A stretch of DNA of 64,000 nt from Platycnemis pennipes (Eukaryota > Arthropoda > Insecta > Odonata > Platycnemididae): NCBI GenBank assembly GCA_933228895.1, contig OW121852.1, positions 120,213,544-120,277,543 of the forward strand, in the 5' to 3' direction. This document shows positions 47,298 through 58,174 of this stretch, one piece after another. Within the stretch, counting starts at the first letter, position 1. The number at the start of each line of letters is the position of its first letter. The position numbers and the translations under genes were made by a program. The notes under the pieces were generated by a model that did not search any database, was not told where the DNA came from, and worked only from the letters and a program-made list of their open reading frames with translations.

Positions 47298-47650
47298 ATT
47301 ATCTATATCTACATCCACGTAATATCCTACGAGCCACCGCGAGGGTGTATGGCAGGGGGTGAAGGTCACCAAACATGCAACTAACACTAAATGCTACTAC
47401 TACTGGTTTGTTTCTACATAGTAACTAAGTGAATACCGATTGGAAAGGTTTTCTATAAATATATTTATCTGTATTTCCCTAGTATGCATGGGTTAGTCTT
47501 GTTGAAGCATGCTTCATTCACTACAGACTTCTCCAACAATTTTTCGCCTATCTATCCCGTTGCTACTTATTGTGTTCTCCTGCGGTACGCGGGAAAATCA
47601 CAATTCAAATCCTACTGTACGACAAGATATCTCTATCTAATGTTCGCAAG
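47298..47650 (-). pseudogene. CR1/Jockey-group 3' fragment, left arm
   Basis: Minus strand matches the degraded copy at 6330-6715 (GTAGTCTGTAG-, CATGCATACTAGGGAAATAC-type segments) and ends with the family 3' terminus at about 47310-47390. Confidence 0.65.
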
Positions 47651-47989
47651 CAATACGCGGTCAAGAAAAATTTTGAAAGTGCCAACTCACCTGGAATACG
47701 CTTTCGACGTGCCCCTGCGATGTACGTCTCACTAACAAACTGTTACGACCACTGAGAAATTTGGTAAACTTTTCTGAAGACCGCGATAGCAATCGTATTC
47801 GTGCATCGATGCTACCACAACTTTTTGTGTTCGCTAACATACCGCTAACAGAAATATTTTCTCCACCAAACAACATTTTATATCCGGCGGGTAGGAAACA
47901 TTTTGCCAACTCCACCAAAATACTCCCTCGACACCAGCGGAGATACGCAAAATGCAATCCAATCCAATCGGCGTCCAACCATCTTACTG
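47651..47989. other. unassigned arm sequence
   Basis: Open frames on both strands (47661-47978 minus, 47761-48096 plus) have no known domain. It may be decayed Penelope-like sequence because it continues from the next feature. Mirrored at 60831-61169. Confidence 0.35.
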
Positions 47990-48760
47990 ACTGTTCCTTA
48001 ACCCTCTCTTTGTATGCACGTACATCCTCCCCGTTTGGCCGATGCGAGTGGCCAGGTAGCCATCGCTTTTCAATCGGTAATCCCCACTTCTTTTAGCTCT
48101 GCCGATTCCGTCCCTGGGTGTGGCTAATCATATTTCTCAAGTTAGCTTTGCTGTAACAAGCAATATTGTATTTGGGCAGATGTCTCTTCACCTTGAGGCT
48201 AACGTTTCCTAGATAGGTACTTTTTCTCCACACCGAGTCATCGATTTTTTAATACCGTCAATTAACCAAGTGGCTAACTTGGCACGCTTTTCTCACATAG
48301 ATCGTCATTATTTTGAGTGAGTATCCATTGCGCAACATTTTTGATAGTGTTCATTCATTGACCTCCGACATATTATGTAAGACTAACAAGCGGTGGAGAA
48401 TTAAATGGAAGACTGCTAATTTCTGAGATATACCTATGATGTCTGGATGAAGCGTATATTGTTTGACTCGTGGCAGTACTTTTTCTGTAAATGCCGAGTT
48501 CTAATTTTTGGCTGACCCGCGAAATTATTAAATCCAGAAATTAAGGAACCCATCTTGTTCTAATTATTTTGTGAATAGCAAGGCGATGTCAGAGTTGTTC
48601 AAAGGAGAGTTGTTTTCATGAATAATTCCAATTTCCTTCACATCCTTTCCAAATGGAAAATACATCGTCCACATATCTGAATCACTGACTTGTCGCTGGC
48701 AAGGAGGTCTCGTTCATTATTGAATTATCATATTAGAAATAATTCTGAGACGCACGCACT
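47990..48760 (-). pseudogene. Penelope-like element, reverse transcriptase to GIY-YIG start, left arm
   Basis: Mirror of 60060-60830, where the reading is described. The catalytic YVDD codons are at 48663-48674 on the minus strand. Confidence 0.65.
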
Positions 48761-49903
48761 TAGAGATGGGAGCACATTTCAAAGATCACAGGGATAAATA
48801 CACCTTTTTCACCATTGTCGCTTCGGCTAACATCAAGACTTTCTGGCAAGGGATGCTGGCAAATAAATTACACACATCGAACGGCAAAAGTTTACAATTG
48901 GGGGGTAGATTATTCTTAGCTAGTGTGTTAGCTAATTCAATTGGTTTTTTACTCTATTTGCGCCAGCCTCGGAATGGCTGCGCACCAGATCGAATCGAAT
49001 GGGTAGGTAGGCAGTATCAACGCAAATATGACGAAATAATGTTACATATAATTTATTTTATTGGCAGATTGGTTTGAATTTGTTTCTGTCGATATTAGCT
49101 TCCGGAAAGAATTTGAACTAAACTCATATTGGTATAAAAATATTTGCCTGCCCTGAAATTTGGATAGGTAGGTATAGATGATGGGGACGGAAACTGTTGG
49201 GGTAAATTGTAAAGCGGCCTGAATAAAATTAGCAACTATGCGATGTTGAGAGCTGCGGCATAGGAGAGAATATGAGGTTAATAAATGAAGGAAAGAAAGG
49301 GCAAAATCTTGTTATGTGAAAGTAGTTTATGGTTTTCTGTCTATTTTCGATTGCACAATAATGATTTACTCGGTCAACTTCAGGAATCTGAGCGGATAAA
49401 CTATTTTTTTTCCACCTCCAAAGCAATTTAGACAGTTTTTTTCTATAATAATCCTACATCTCAAGCATTTCAACTTCGAGGTATCTTTTATAATACCATT
49501 TTACCAATTCCTGTGTTTAAAAAAAAATATAATTGCCGTGTTGTTCCGTCTCGTTCTATCGTTCGCGATTCAGCGCCTCCAATTAGGTACTAGTTCCATA
49601 CGCATGTCGTAGGTGTCGCACGCGTCCACTCTCTTTCATCTGGTGGTGAACGTCTCAACTGCCTGGTGGTGAGAACGAGGCGCGCCTTTTTCAAAGGACG
49701 TTCAGTTGCAGAGAGGGGTATTAGCGTTCACGGATGTTAAAATGTACTGGAGGAGGCATCTGGAGGTGAAATAGTCCTCCATTCGAGTCTCTGGGCGGGG
49801 ACTGTTGGAAAAAAAGCAATTACTCTAGTCATTAGACATTATTAATAGATTTCATTATTTGTTATTTATTATTTGTTATGTTTAATATTTATTAATATTA
49901 CTT
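48761..49903. other. unassigned arm sequence
   Basis: No supported gene. The frames at 48766-49077 (+) and 49229-49426 (-) lack known domains. ATGTACTGGAGGAGGCATC at about 49742 matches a motif near 2876 and 31480. Mirrored at 58917-60059. Confidence 0.4.
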
Positions 49904-50645
49904 CTCGCGGCTGAGCTTAAAGCCACCGAGTGCGTCCATTGGGTTGCGGATGGTGGGTCGACCTCTAGTATTGAGGTTAGCTGCGAGATAAGCGAGTTTA
50001 CTCGTCGAATAATCAGTCGTGGACAAAATGCGACGGCATTCCGAGGGCGTATTGATCTATCCTTGGGTAAGGTAGGTTTTAAATAATACAGAACCTGTGA
50101 AGATGCCGTGACTTGGCGATGGAGGCCGCCAACAATTACGCTTCCCATCACCCGGGGGAGAGGGCAGCAGCTCTCCTTCACATGAGTGAAGGTGGAGACC
50201 ACAGTGGTCGGTACAGCGACACTCATTTCACCACAGGCGTCGTTACCTTTACTTTAACGGTGTAGTACTGCGATGTGGAAGGCAAGTGGAAACCACCACA
50301 TTACTATCCCGAGGAGTCGCAGCTACTCCACTCTTTCCTTTATTATCAAGACGTGATGGGACCCTCTCGAGTAAAATATTCCGGAGGTAAAATAGTCCCC
50401 CATTCCGATCTCCGGGCGGGGACTACCCGAGAGAGTACATCAGTCAAGTGTGATAGTCATTTTAGGGTAGGAACGTGGAAAGTGCGATCACTTCGGACCT
50501 GCAGAAGATTGGACAACCTGAAGGTGGAAATGCGGAGAATGGACCTCGATGAAATGAAATGAGATGAAGGAGACTCTTGGAGTGGAAGTTATAGAATTAT
50601 TCACACCGGATCACTGAATAGTAACGCTGGAGTAGGCATAATAAC
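49904..50645 (+). pseudogene. RTE-clade 5' end fragment, left arm
   Basis: Begins at the same base as the full-length copy (CTCGCGGCTGAGC) and follows its 5' UTR and the first endonuclease codons (VKYSGGKIVPHSDLRAGTTR, FRVGTWKVRSLRTC). It stops near GGAGTAGGCATA. The conserved Asn of GTWNVRSL is Lys here. 3'-truncated, which is unusual for target-primed insertions and suggests a later rearrangement. Confidence 0.75.
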
Positions 50646-51244
50646 ATGTTTAATCTTTTCATCATCCAGTCTCCTGGGCCCATAACCTGTTGAAATATGC
50701 TTGCAGGTATGGTTCTTTGCTGACTGAAAACTCACACCCGATGCCAAAAAAGATTTATTAAGGGGGAACCATCATTTTAGGCATGCCCGAAAACCTACCC
50801 TGATTTTAACATATATTATAGTCCATTGTCTTCCCTATCGAATGGTGTAAAAATATTGCTATGTCATTGGCCATTTAACAAAAATACATGGATTTGAAAA
50901 TGAAGGTTTTTCACGTTGAAAGGCATTGTCCTTATGGGAGTATGATGACCTTCCTTAAGGAATGCAAATTCGCATATAAATTTTTATTTCAATTTTGGCC
51001 GGATGAAATTGGTTAAAGAAACTAAAAAAACGTGCATGAAATATTAAAGCACATAATATATTTTTTCCAGCCTGGGTCATCGGATGTTTAACGGATATTT
51101 AAGGTTAAAGAACATACTTTCGGTTTTCTTCCGAGGATGGAGCCGGCAAGCTGCGATGAACATGGCAACGTTGATAAGGAGGTCTTTCAACTTAATTACT
51201 CTTGTTCAAATTCTGTTTCTTATCATTTTTGTTATTATTATAAA
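50646..51244. other. unassigned arm sequence outside the Helitron end
   Basis: AT-rich, no recognised element. Mirrored at 57576-58174. Confidence 0.45.
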
Positions 51245-52044
51245 CTAGCGGATGCTACCCGTTGACATTCAACGGGTGTGAAAAACATTGAACTTATTTT
51301 GTAAGAAAGCCACTGTCTGAAGAATACTATAAGCGCGGTCATTTGAGGAGTTGGTGACCTATGTTGTACATAGTGGTCGTTGTAGTAGACACGCTGATCG
51401 TTTTCCTGGTGCACGGATAGATGAGTGACTGTTGGTCCTCTTTCATGCACGGAAAATCCAAAAATGGCCCACGCAAACTCATCACCACGTAAGATTGATG
51501 GCTATCTCATATTTTCGGTTCTCTTAGCCGTATCTTGAGTGAATTAACAGCTTGATCGCTACCCTTGTGTATATACATACATTAACATTCAATGACTTAA
51601 TGAGTTGTTCTATTAAACGTTGATATGTGGGTTGAGTATCTTAATCTAATCTTAATCTTAATCAGGATCTTAATCTAGTGAAGTCTTTACAATTTGCGCG
51701 ATCTTTAAACAAATTGAAGTTTCGAAGCAGATGAGTCAATATTTGAACCAGATTTATAGGTGGTTACCCGTCCGTAGTTTTGGTTAAAATGAAATTTATG
51801 AGGTTCTTAGCGTAAACCGGGAAACACCATGAGGAGCTGATCGATTTAGTTTCTAATTTTTCTTGGTGTATTTTTTTCTTTTTTAAATATCTTTTTTAAA
51901 TGTTGATAAACACTAATCATCATTCAGAAATACGTTTCAACTGATTAGAAAATAGACTTATACACTATATTTACAGCTTTTCCCTCAGAAGTGTTGATAA
52001 ATAGGTAATTGCCGCTCGAAACGCGGGAGCAAGCCACATAAAGC
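51245..52044 (-). mobile_element. Helitron 3' end, left arm
   Basis: On the minus strand the end of the helicase reads VACSRVSSGNYLFINTSEG and reaches a stop. About 680 bases later come a 9-bp hairpin (ACCCGTTGA, loop, TCAACGGGT, at 51257-51277) and terminal CTAG (51245-51248). This is the classical Helitron 3' end. The host base after CTAG is T on the minus strand, as Helitrons require. Beyond 52044 the sequence no longer matches the right-arm copy. Confidence 0.75.
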
Positions 52045-52129
52045 CAGTGCAAAGGTCACAAGTTGGATTTCCTCGAACAGTTGGAGATAACGTCTGCTAC
52101 CAGAAATAATGCACATTTGTTGAATGAAT

Positions 52130-52430
52130 ATATGTTCCCTTCCAACTCTTCCTTTCTGACCTTACCTTTTCTCTCCTCCCGAACTTGACCCATCTCCTTA
52201 ATTCTCCCCCTCATCCGGCCAAGTCACAACTAGTTACTGCTCTTCCCCCCACCCCATTTCCCATTGTTGCCCTAACCCATGGATCACGTGATCACCTTGT
52301 GGATATATAATGAGCTCGCGGACTCTCCGCGCTTACATTGATAATGATTGTCAAACCAATCGAAACCTAGGTCGGGAAAAATAAAATTTGTGAAATCTTA
52401 CCAAGTGATCATTTTATTTACTATGCGGTT
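52130..52430 (+). mobile_element. Penelope-like element 3' end
   Basis: A C-rich tract (CCTTACCTTTTCTCTCCTCC and so on) followed by a hammerhead-like core and ATAAAATTTGTGAAATC, the same order as at 223-515. No coding part seen. Confidence 0.45.
52338..52373 (+). ncRNA. hammerhead-like motif, degenerate
   Basis: TTGATAA (two changes from CUGAUGA), one unpaired T, 5-bp stem II (GATTG 52346-52350 with CAATC 52357-52361), GAAAC (52362-52366), and a 3-bp stem III (ACC/GGT) ending in GTC. The core changes at C3 and G8 should abolish cleavage. Confidence 0.35.
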
Positions 52431-52953
52431 CCACCAAGTGAAGCCTGAGGATTTCCTCTTTAAATAGCATATTTCCTTGACAACCAGATATCGGTGTTAA
52501 TGTCCTTTGATTTCCGCAGGACATTCAAGCCTCTAGCATTTAAATATCACGTTTTTCTGCAGGCCCATGATAACACGTAGAAATAATTCTACATGAGAGA
52601 AGCCGAGTGTCCCAAGGGTCCCATGTTTGATGATTCTTAAGGTTTGAAAAAGAAGTTAAAAAAGAGAAACGAATAACGGTCACCGCCTCGCGGCGTTTCT
52701 CGGGTAATGTTAAGAACCGTAAAAAAATTTTCTTCCCAGTACGAGAGACGGGCCACATAGAATATGTATAGAGGTACTTTTTGCTCTCGCTGCATGACCG
52801 TTTGGTTGGTTCACTTAAACGTGATTTGAGTCGGCAGATTAGGGTTGCTCAGTTGCTACAATAAACACCACGTTGTTTATTATCGTTTAATACTACGATG
52901 TATTACTCGTAGTGGAAGCGTCTGCCTCTATTTACGTTTGGTAACTGTTCTTT

Positions 52954-55900
52954 CTCGCGGCTGAGCTAAAAGCCACCGAGTGCGTCCACCGGGTTGCGGA
53001 TGGTGGGTCGACCTCTAGATATAGAGGTTAGCTGCGAGATAAGCGGGTTTACTCGTCGAATAAGCAGTCGTGGACAAAAAGCGACGGCATTCCGAGCGCG
53101 TATTGGTCTATCCCTGGGTAAGATAGGCCTCTAAATAATACAGAACCTGTGAAGATGCCGTGACTTGGCGACGGGAGGCCGCCAATAACTACGCTTCTCA
53201 TCACCCGGAGTAGAGGGCAGCAGCTCTTCTTCACATGAGTGAAGGTGGAGACCACAGTGGTCGGTACAGCGACCCTCATTTCACTACAGGCGTGGTAACA
53301 TTTACTGTAACGGCTGTAGTACTGCGATGTGGAAGGCAAGGGGAAACCACAACATTAATATCCCGAGGAGTCGCAGCTACTCCACTCTTTTCTTTCTTAT
53401 CAAGACGTGATGGAACCCTCTCGAGTAAAATATTCCGGAGGTAAAATAGTCCCCCATTCGGATCTCCGGGCGGGGACTACCCGAGAGAGTACATCAGTCA
53501 AATGTGATACACTTTTTAGGGTAGGAACATGGAACGTGAGATCGCTTCGGACCTGCGGAAGTCTGGAGAACCTGAAAGTAGAAATGCGAAGAATGGACCT
53601 CGACGTATTAGGAATCAACGAAATGAAGTGGCCCGAAGAAGGCGACTTTTGGAGTGGAAGTTACAGGATTATACATACAGGATCATTAAATGGTAATGCT
53701 GGAGTAGGGATCATACTCAGAAAGAGTGCCGGAATGCGTGTGAAGAGCTTCCTGCAGTACAATGAAAGGATAATAATGGGAAAGATAGAGACCAAACCTG
53801 TAGACACCGTGGTGGTGCAGGTTTACATGCCTACGACGGACTATGAAGATGAAGAAGTGGAAGACGTCTACAAAGATATCACGGAAGTTATAAAACAGGT
53901 AAGAGGAGAAGAAAACCTAATTATTTTAGGAGACTAGAACGCTATCGTCGGCGAAGGTCAAGATGGAAGAATAACTGGAAAATACGGATTGAGAAACCGA
54001 AACGAAAGAGGAGAAAGGCTGCTGTAGTTCTGCACCCAACATAAGTTAGTGGTTACTAACACATTGTTTAAAAATCACAACCGAAGAAGATACACATGGA
54101 AAATGCCAGGAGACAGAAGAAGATGCCAAATAGACTACATTTTAGTGAAGCAGAGATTTAGAAACCAAGTGAAGGACTGCAAAAGCTACCCTGGGGCAGA
54201 CATCGACAGTGACCATAATTTAGTGATGATGACATGCCATCTAAAATTCAAGAAATTGAAGAAAACAAAGAAGAATAAGTATATGGCAAGTATAAAAACT
54301 AAAGGAGGCTCAACATCATCTGGCATTTCAAAAAGCAGTGGGAAACAACATAGGAGAGAATCTGAATGAGAAATCAGTGGAAGAGCGTTGGGAAAACATT
54401 AAATGTGGACTACAGGAAGCCGCAAAAGAAGTTCTTGGAAGAAGAAAAGTTGCCAAGAAGAAGCCATGGATCACTGAGGAAGTCTTAGAATTGATTGAAG
54501 AAAGAAGAAAGTACAAGAATGCGAAAACTGAAGAAGGGCAGCTTTGCTACAAAAGAATAAGGAACGAAATAAGTCGCAAAGCAAGGAAAGCTAGAGAGAT
54601 GTGGTTGAAAAATCTATGCGAAGATGTACATACAAAGCAACCTTGCACTTGGAAAGGTGGAAGCGGCCTACAGCATAGTGAGGAAACACTTCAAGGAACG
54701 GAGCGCAAGATGCAATGCCATAAGGGACAAGAATGGAGAAATTTTGATTGAAAACGAGGACAAAGTGAAGAGATGGAAAGAATATCTGGAAGAGCTATAC
54801 AATGGAAAAAATCTCAGCACAAAAGCTATTGAAGAGGAAAGCGAAGTGGAAAAAGATGATATGGGGGCATCAATTTTAAGATCGGAATTCGACGCTGCAG
54901 TAAGGGACCTTCGGATGAATAAGGCCTCAGGTATTGATGATGTCACTGCAGAACTAATAAAAAATGCAGGAGAAAAGACATTAATTCATCTCTACAAAAC
55001 CATCTGCGACATGTATTCAACAGGAGAAATTCCAAGGGACTTCGAGAAAAACATCATCATTCCTATTCCCAAGAAGAAGAGAGCGGAGAAATGCGAAAAT
55101 TTTAGGACTATAAGCCTGACGACACATGCATCGAAGATGATGTGTCGTCAGGCTTATAGTCCTAAAATCTGACATCCTCCTTGGTAGTCCTCCATCTGAC
55201 CAGGATCATCTACAGAAGAATAGAACGAAAAGCAGAGGAGTTCCTGGACGAAGATCAATTCGGATTCAGGAAAAGTAAGGGTACAAGAGAAGCAATATTG
55301 GCCCTTAGGCTACTCATAGAAAAGAGAATGGAGAAGAACAAACCGACGTTCATTGCATTTGTGGATTTAGAGAAGGCCTTTGACAACGTGGATTGGGATC
55401 CAATGCTTGGAATTCTGAAGGGAATTGTAGTGTCCTACAATGACCGAAGAATTATACACAGCCTGTACAAAAACCAAGTTGCTGTGATAAAATCTGGACC
55501 CAGCTGTGAAGAGGCAAGAATAAGGAAAGGAGTGAGACAAGGCTGCGCACTGTCTCCCGTAATTTTTAATGTTTACATCGAGAGAGCCATACATGGAGTC
55601 AAGGAGAAGTGTTCTGGAGTGAACATCCACGGAGAAACAATCAGTATGCTACGATTCGCTGATGACATAGCTCTCATAGCAGAGACAGAGAAGGAGCTGA
55701 ATAAGATGCTAACTACCATGGAAAGGACTATGGCCAGATATCAGCTGAAGATAAATAAGAAGAAGACTATGATATTGGTGTGCAGCAAAAGAGAAGAGGC
55801 CAAAACCAATGTCAAACTAGGAAAACAACAACTTGAAGAAGTTAAAGAGTTCTGTTATCTAGGAAGCCGAGTAACCAACGATGGACGAAGCAAGAAAGAA

Positions 55901-56434
55901 ATAGTGAGTAGAATAGTCCAGGCAAAGAGGGCATTCTTTCAAAAGAAGAATCTGCTTACAGCAGGAAATACAAGCATAGAATTAAGGAAGCCGTTCATCA
56001 GAACATACATCTGGAGCATTTTTCTTTACGGCAGTGAATCATGGACGATGACAGCAGCGGAGAAGAAAAGGGTAGAAGCATTTGAAATGTAGTGCTACAG
56101 AAGAATGATGAAGATTAAATGGATCGACCGTGTAAGTAACGAGGAAGTGCTAAGAAGAGTAGGAGAAAAGAGAAGTCTGCTGAAAACTCTAAAAAGAAGA
56201 AGGGAAAACTTAATCGGTCATATCTTGAGACACGATGGCCTGATGAAGACTATCGTCGAGGGAAAAGTGAACGGGAAGATTGGAAAAGGCAGGCCTCGTA
56301 TGAGATACATGGAACAGGTTGTGAAGAATGTAAAAGAGAAGAATTACGTCACAATGAAAAGGTTGGCCGATAGAAGAATCGAGTGGAAAGCTGCGTCAAA
56401 CCAATCCTAGGATTGCTGACCAATGATGATGATG
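52954..56434 (+). pseudogene. full-length RTE-clade non-LTR retrotransposon, inactivated
   Basis: 3481 bp flanked by AACTGTTCTTT at 52943-52953 and 56435-56445. Order: 5' UTR (to about 53400), AP-endonuclease (GTWNVRSL at about 53524, INEMKWPEEGDFWSGSY, CQIDYILVKQ, DIDSDHNLV), a basic linker, then RT (FVDLEKAFDNVDWD, GVRQGCALSPVIFNVYIERA, FADD at 55655-55666) and the IKWIDRVSNEEVLRRVGEKR C-terminal region. It ends in a GATGATGATG tail. In the RTE family one protein nicks DNA and copies its RNA. Lesions: TAG for Trp at 53935, a TAG near 54022, frameshifts near 54340 and 54620, a fold-back insertion at 55140-55195 and a TAG at about 56089. Automatic pipelines often mislabel such endonucleases as craniofacial development protein 2-like. 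Confidence 0.9.
55099..55168. repeat. perfect 29-bp hairpin inside the RTE reverse transcriptase
   Basis: Arms 55099-55127 and 55140-55168 are exact reverse complements around 12 bases. The left arm is normal RT coding sequence (FRTISLTTHAS). The right arm and the following about 27 bases are extra relative to the element at 23930-24010, so the frame is destroyed. Confidence 0.9.
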
Positions 56435-56445
56435 AACTGTTCTTT

Positions 56446-56664
56446 AGACATATTCCTATATCATAAACGTTACGAGTTATTTTTATATGCTTAAAAGTGT
56501 TAAGGTGTAGTTAAATTACATTTGATCAAAATGAAGTTGCCTATTGAAGGCTCCCAATCGCCGCTGTTTTTCTCCTCCTTGGACTTATAGATAAAGATAT
56601 CGCCATCAAAATTCTTAAAAGAAAAAAGAGCAACCTTTCGGCAAAATCATCTAAAGCAAGAGGA
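56446..56664 (+). other. spacer, right part, upstream of Helitron remnant
   Basis: AT-rich. It may be the 5' part of the Helitron, but no TC-type 5' terminus could be assigned. Confidence 0.35.
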
Positions 56665-56892
56665 ATGTCTTCTTTGCGAGAAAATGAGCCCTCACAGGAA
56701 AAACAAAATAGAATGCATTCGGATGCTCAAAGACATGTCCAGCAACGATCTAATGAAACTCCTGAAGAGCGACACTGCTTCACGCATGGGCAGCTTTATG
56801 TGGCTTGCTCCCGCGTTTCGAGCGGCAATTACCTATTTATCAACACTTCTGAGGGAAAAGCTGTAAATATAGTGTATAAGTCTATTTTCTAA
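56665..56892 (+). pseudogene. internally deleted Helitron protein remnant
   Basis: A 75-codon open frame with two unlike halves. Residues 1-36 (RENEPSQEKQNRMHSDAQRH, QQRSNETPEER) resemble the Arg/Glu-rich repeats at the N-terminus of Helitron proteins. Residues 37-75 (CFTHGQLYVACSRVSSGNYL, GKAVNIVYKSIF) are the very end of the PIF1-like helicase, which unwinds DNA during rolling-circle transposition. The whole Rep domain and most of the helicase are gone. The junction, at about EERH|CFTHG, keeps the frame open. From 56793 on, the sequence is part of the right arm. Autonomous movement is impossible, but the 3' signal downstream is intact. Confidence 0.7.
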
Positions 56893-57575
56893 TCAGTTGA
56901 AACGTATTTCTGAATGATGATTAGTGTTTATCAACATTTAAAAAAGATATTTAAAAAAGAAAAAAATACACCAAGAAAAATTAGAAACTAAATCGATCAG
57001 CTCCTCATGGTGTTTCCCGGTTTACGCTAAGAACCTCATAAATTTCATTTTAACCAAAACTACGGACGGGTAACCACCTATAAATCTGGTTCAAATATTG
57101 ACTCATCTGCTTCGAAACTTCAATTTGTTTAAAGATCGCGCAAATTGTAAAGACTTCACTAGATTAAGATCCTGATTAAGATACTCAACCCACATATCAA
57201 CGTTTAATAGAACAACTCATTAAGTCATTGAATGTTAATGTATGTATATACACAAGGGTAGCGATCAAGCTGTTAATTCACTCAAGATACGGCTAAGAGA
57301 ACCGAAAATATGAGATAGCCATCAATCTTACGTGGTGATGAGTTTGCGTGGGCCATTTTTGGATTTTCCGTGCATGAAAGAGGACCAACAGTCACTCATC
57401 TATCCGTGCACCAGGAAAACGATCAGCGTGTCTACTACAACGACCACTATGTACAACATAGGTCACCAACTCCTCAAATGACCGCGCTTATAGTATTCTT
57501 CAGACAGTGGCTTTCTTACAAAATAAGTTCAATGTTTTTCACACCCGTTGAATGTCAACGGGTAGCATCCGCTAG
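56893..57575 (+). mobile_element. Helitron 3' end, right arm
   Basis: Non-coding 3' part after the helicase stop, closing with the hairpin at 57543-57563 (stem ACCCGTTGA/TCAACGGGT, loop ATG), then AGCATCCG and CTAG at 57572-57575, followed by host T. Confidence 0.75.
57543..57575 (+). terminator. Helitron 3' termination signal (hairpin plus CTAG)
   Basis: A 9-bp perfect stem with a 3-base loop, 8 bases, then CTAG, which fits the CTRR terminus. In Helitrons this marks where rolling-circle transfer stops. The same signal, inverted, is at 51245-51277. Confidence 0.75.
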
Positions 57576-58174
57576 TTTATAATAATAACAAAAATGATAA
57601 GAAACAGAATTTGAACAAGAGTAATTAAGTTGAAAGACCTCCTTATCAACGTTGCCATGTTCATCGCAGCTTGCCGGCTCCATCCTCGGAAGAAAACCGA
57701 AAGTATGTTCTTTAACCTTAAATATCCGTTAAACATCCGATGACCCAGGCTGGAAAAAATATATTATGTGCTTTAATATTTCATGCACGTTTTTTTAGTT
57801 TCTTTAACCAATTTCATCCGGCCAAAATTGAAATAAAAATTTATATGCGAATTTGCATTCCTTAAGGAAGGTCATCATACTCCCATAAGGACAATGCCTT
57901 TCAACGTGAAAAACCTTCATTTTCAAATCCATGTATTTTTGTTAAATGGCCAATGACATAGCAATATTTTTACACCATTCGATAGGGAAGACAATGGACT
58001 ATAATATATGTTAAAATCAGGGTAGGTTTTCGGGCATGCCTAAAATGATGGTTCCCCCTTAATAAATCTTTTTTGGCATCGGGTGTGAGTTTTCAGTCAG
58101 CAAAGAACCATACCTGCAAGCATATTTCAACAGGTTATGGGCCCAGGAGACTGGATGATGAAAAGATTAAACAT
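57576..58174. other. unassigned arm sequence
   Basis: Mirror of 50646-51244. Nothing recognised. Confidence 0.45.

Larger units (their letters stand above)
44820..52044. repeat. left arm of giant inverted repeat
   Basis: Position x here pairs with 108820-x on the right for the outer part, for example 44820 with 64000 and 51245 with 57575. Every stretch I compared was identical. Inside about 51640-51660 the left arm has 17 extra bases in a TTAATC-type repeat, after which the sum is 108837. Identity stops at 52044/56793. The outer end is set by the window edge, so the true arm may be longer on the right and may begin before 44820 on the left. Confidence 0.93.
52045..52953. other. spacer, left part
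   Basis: Contains a Penelope-like end (52130-52430) and otherwise unassigned sequence. It was continuous with 56446 before the RTE element inserted. Confidence 0.5.

Noticed and set aside
48766..49077. 103-codon frame, mirrored at 59743-60054, as a gene
   Set aside because: It lies antisense to where Penelope-like RT sequence should be, has no known domain, and is duplicated only because of the inverted repeat.
53407..53937. A craniofacial development protein 2-like host gene
   Set aside because: The sequence is the AP-endonuclease of an RTE element with target duplications and an RT downstream. That label is a common misannotation.
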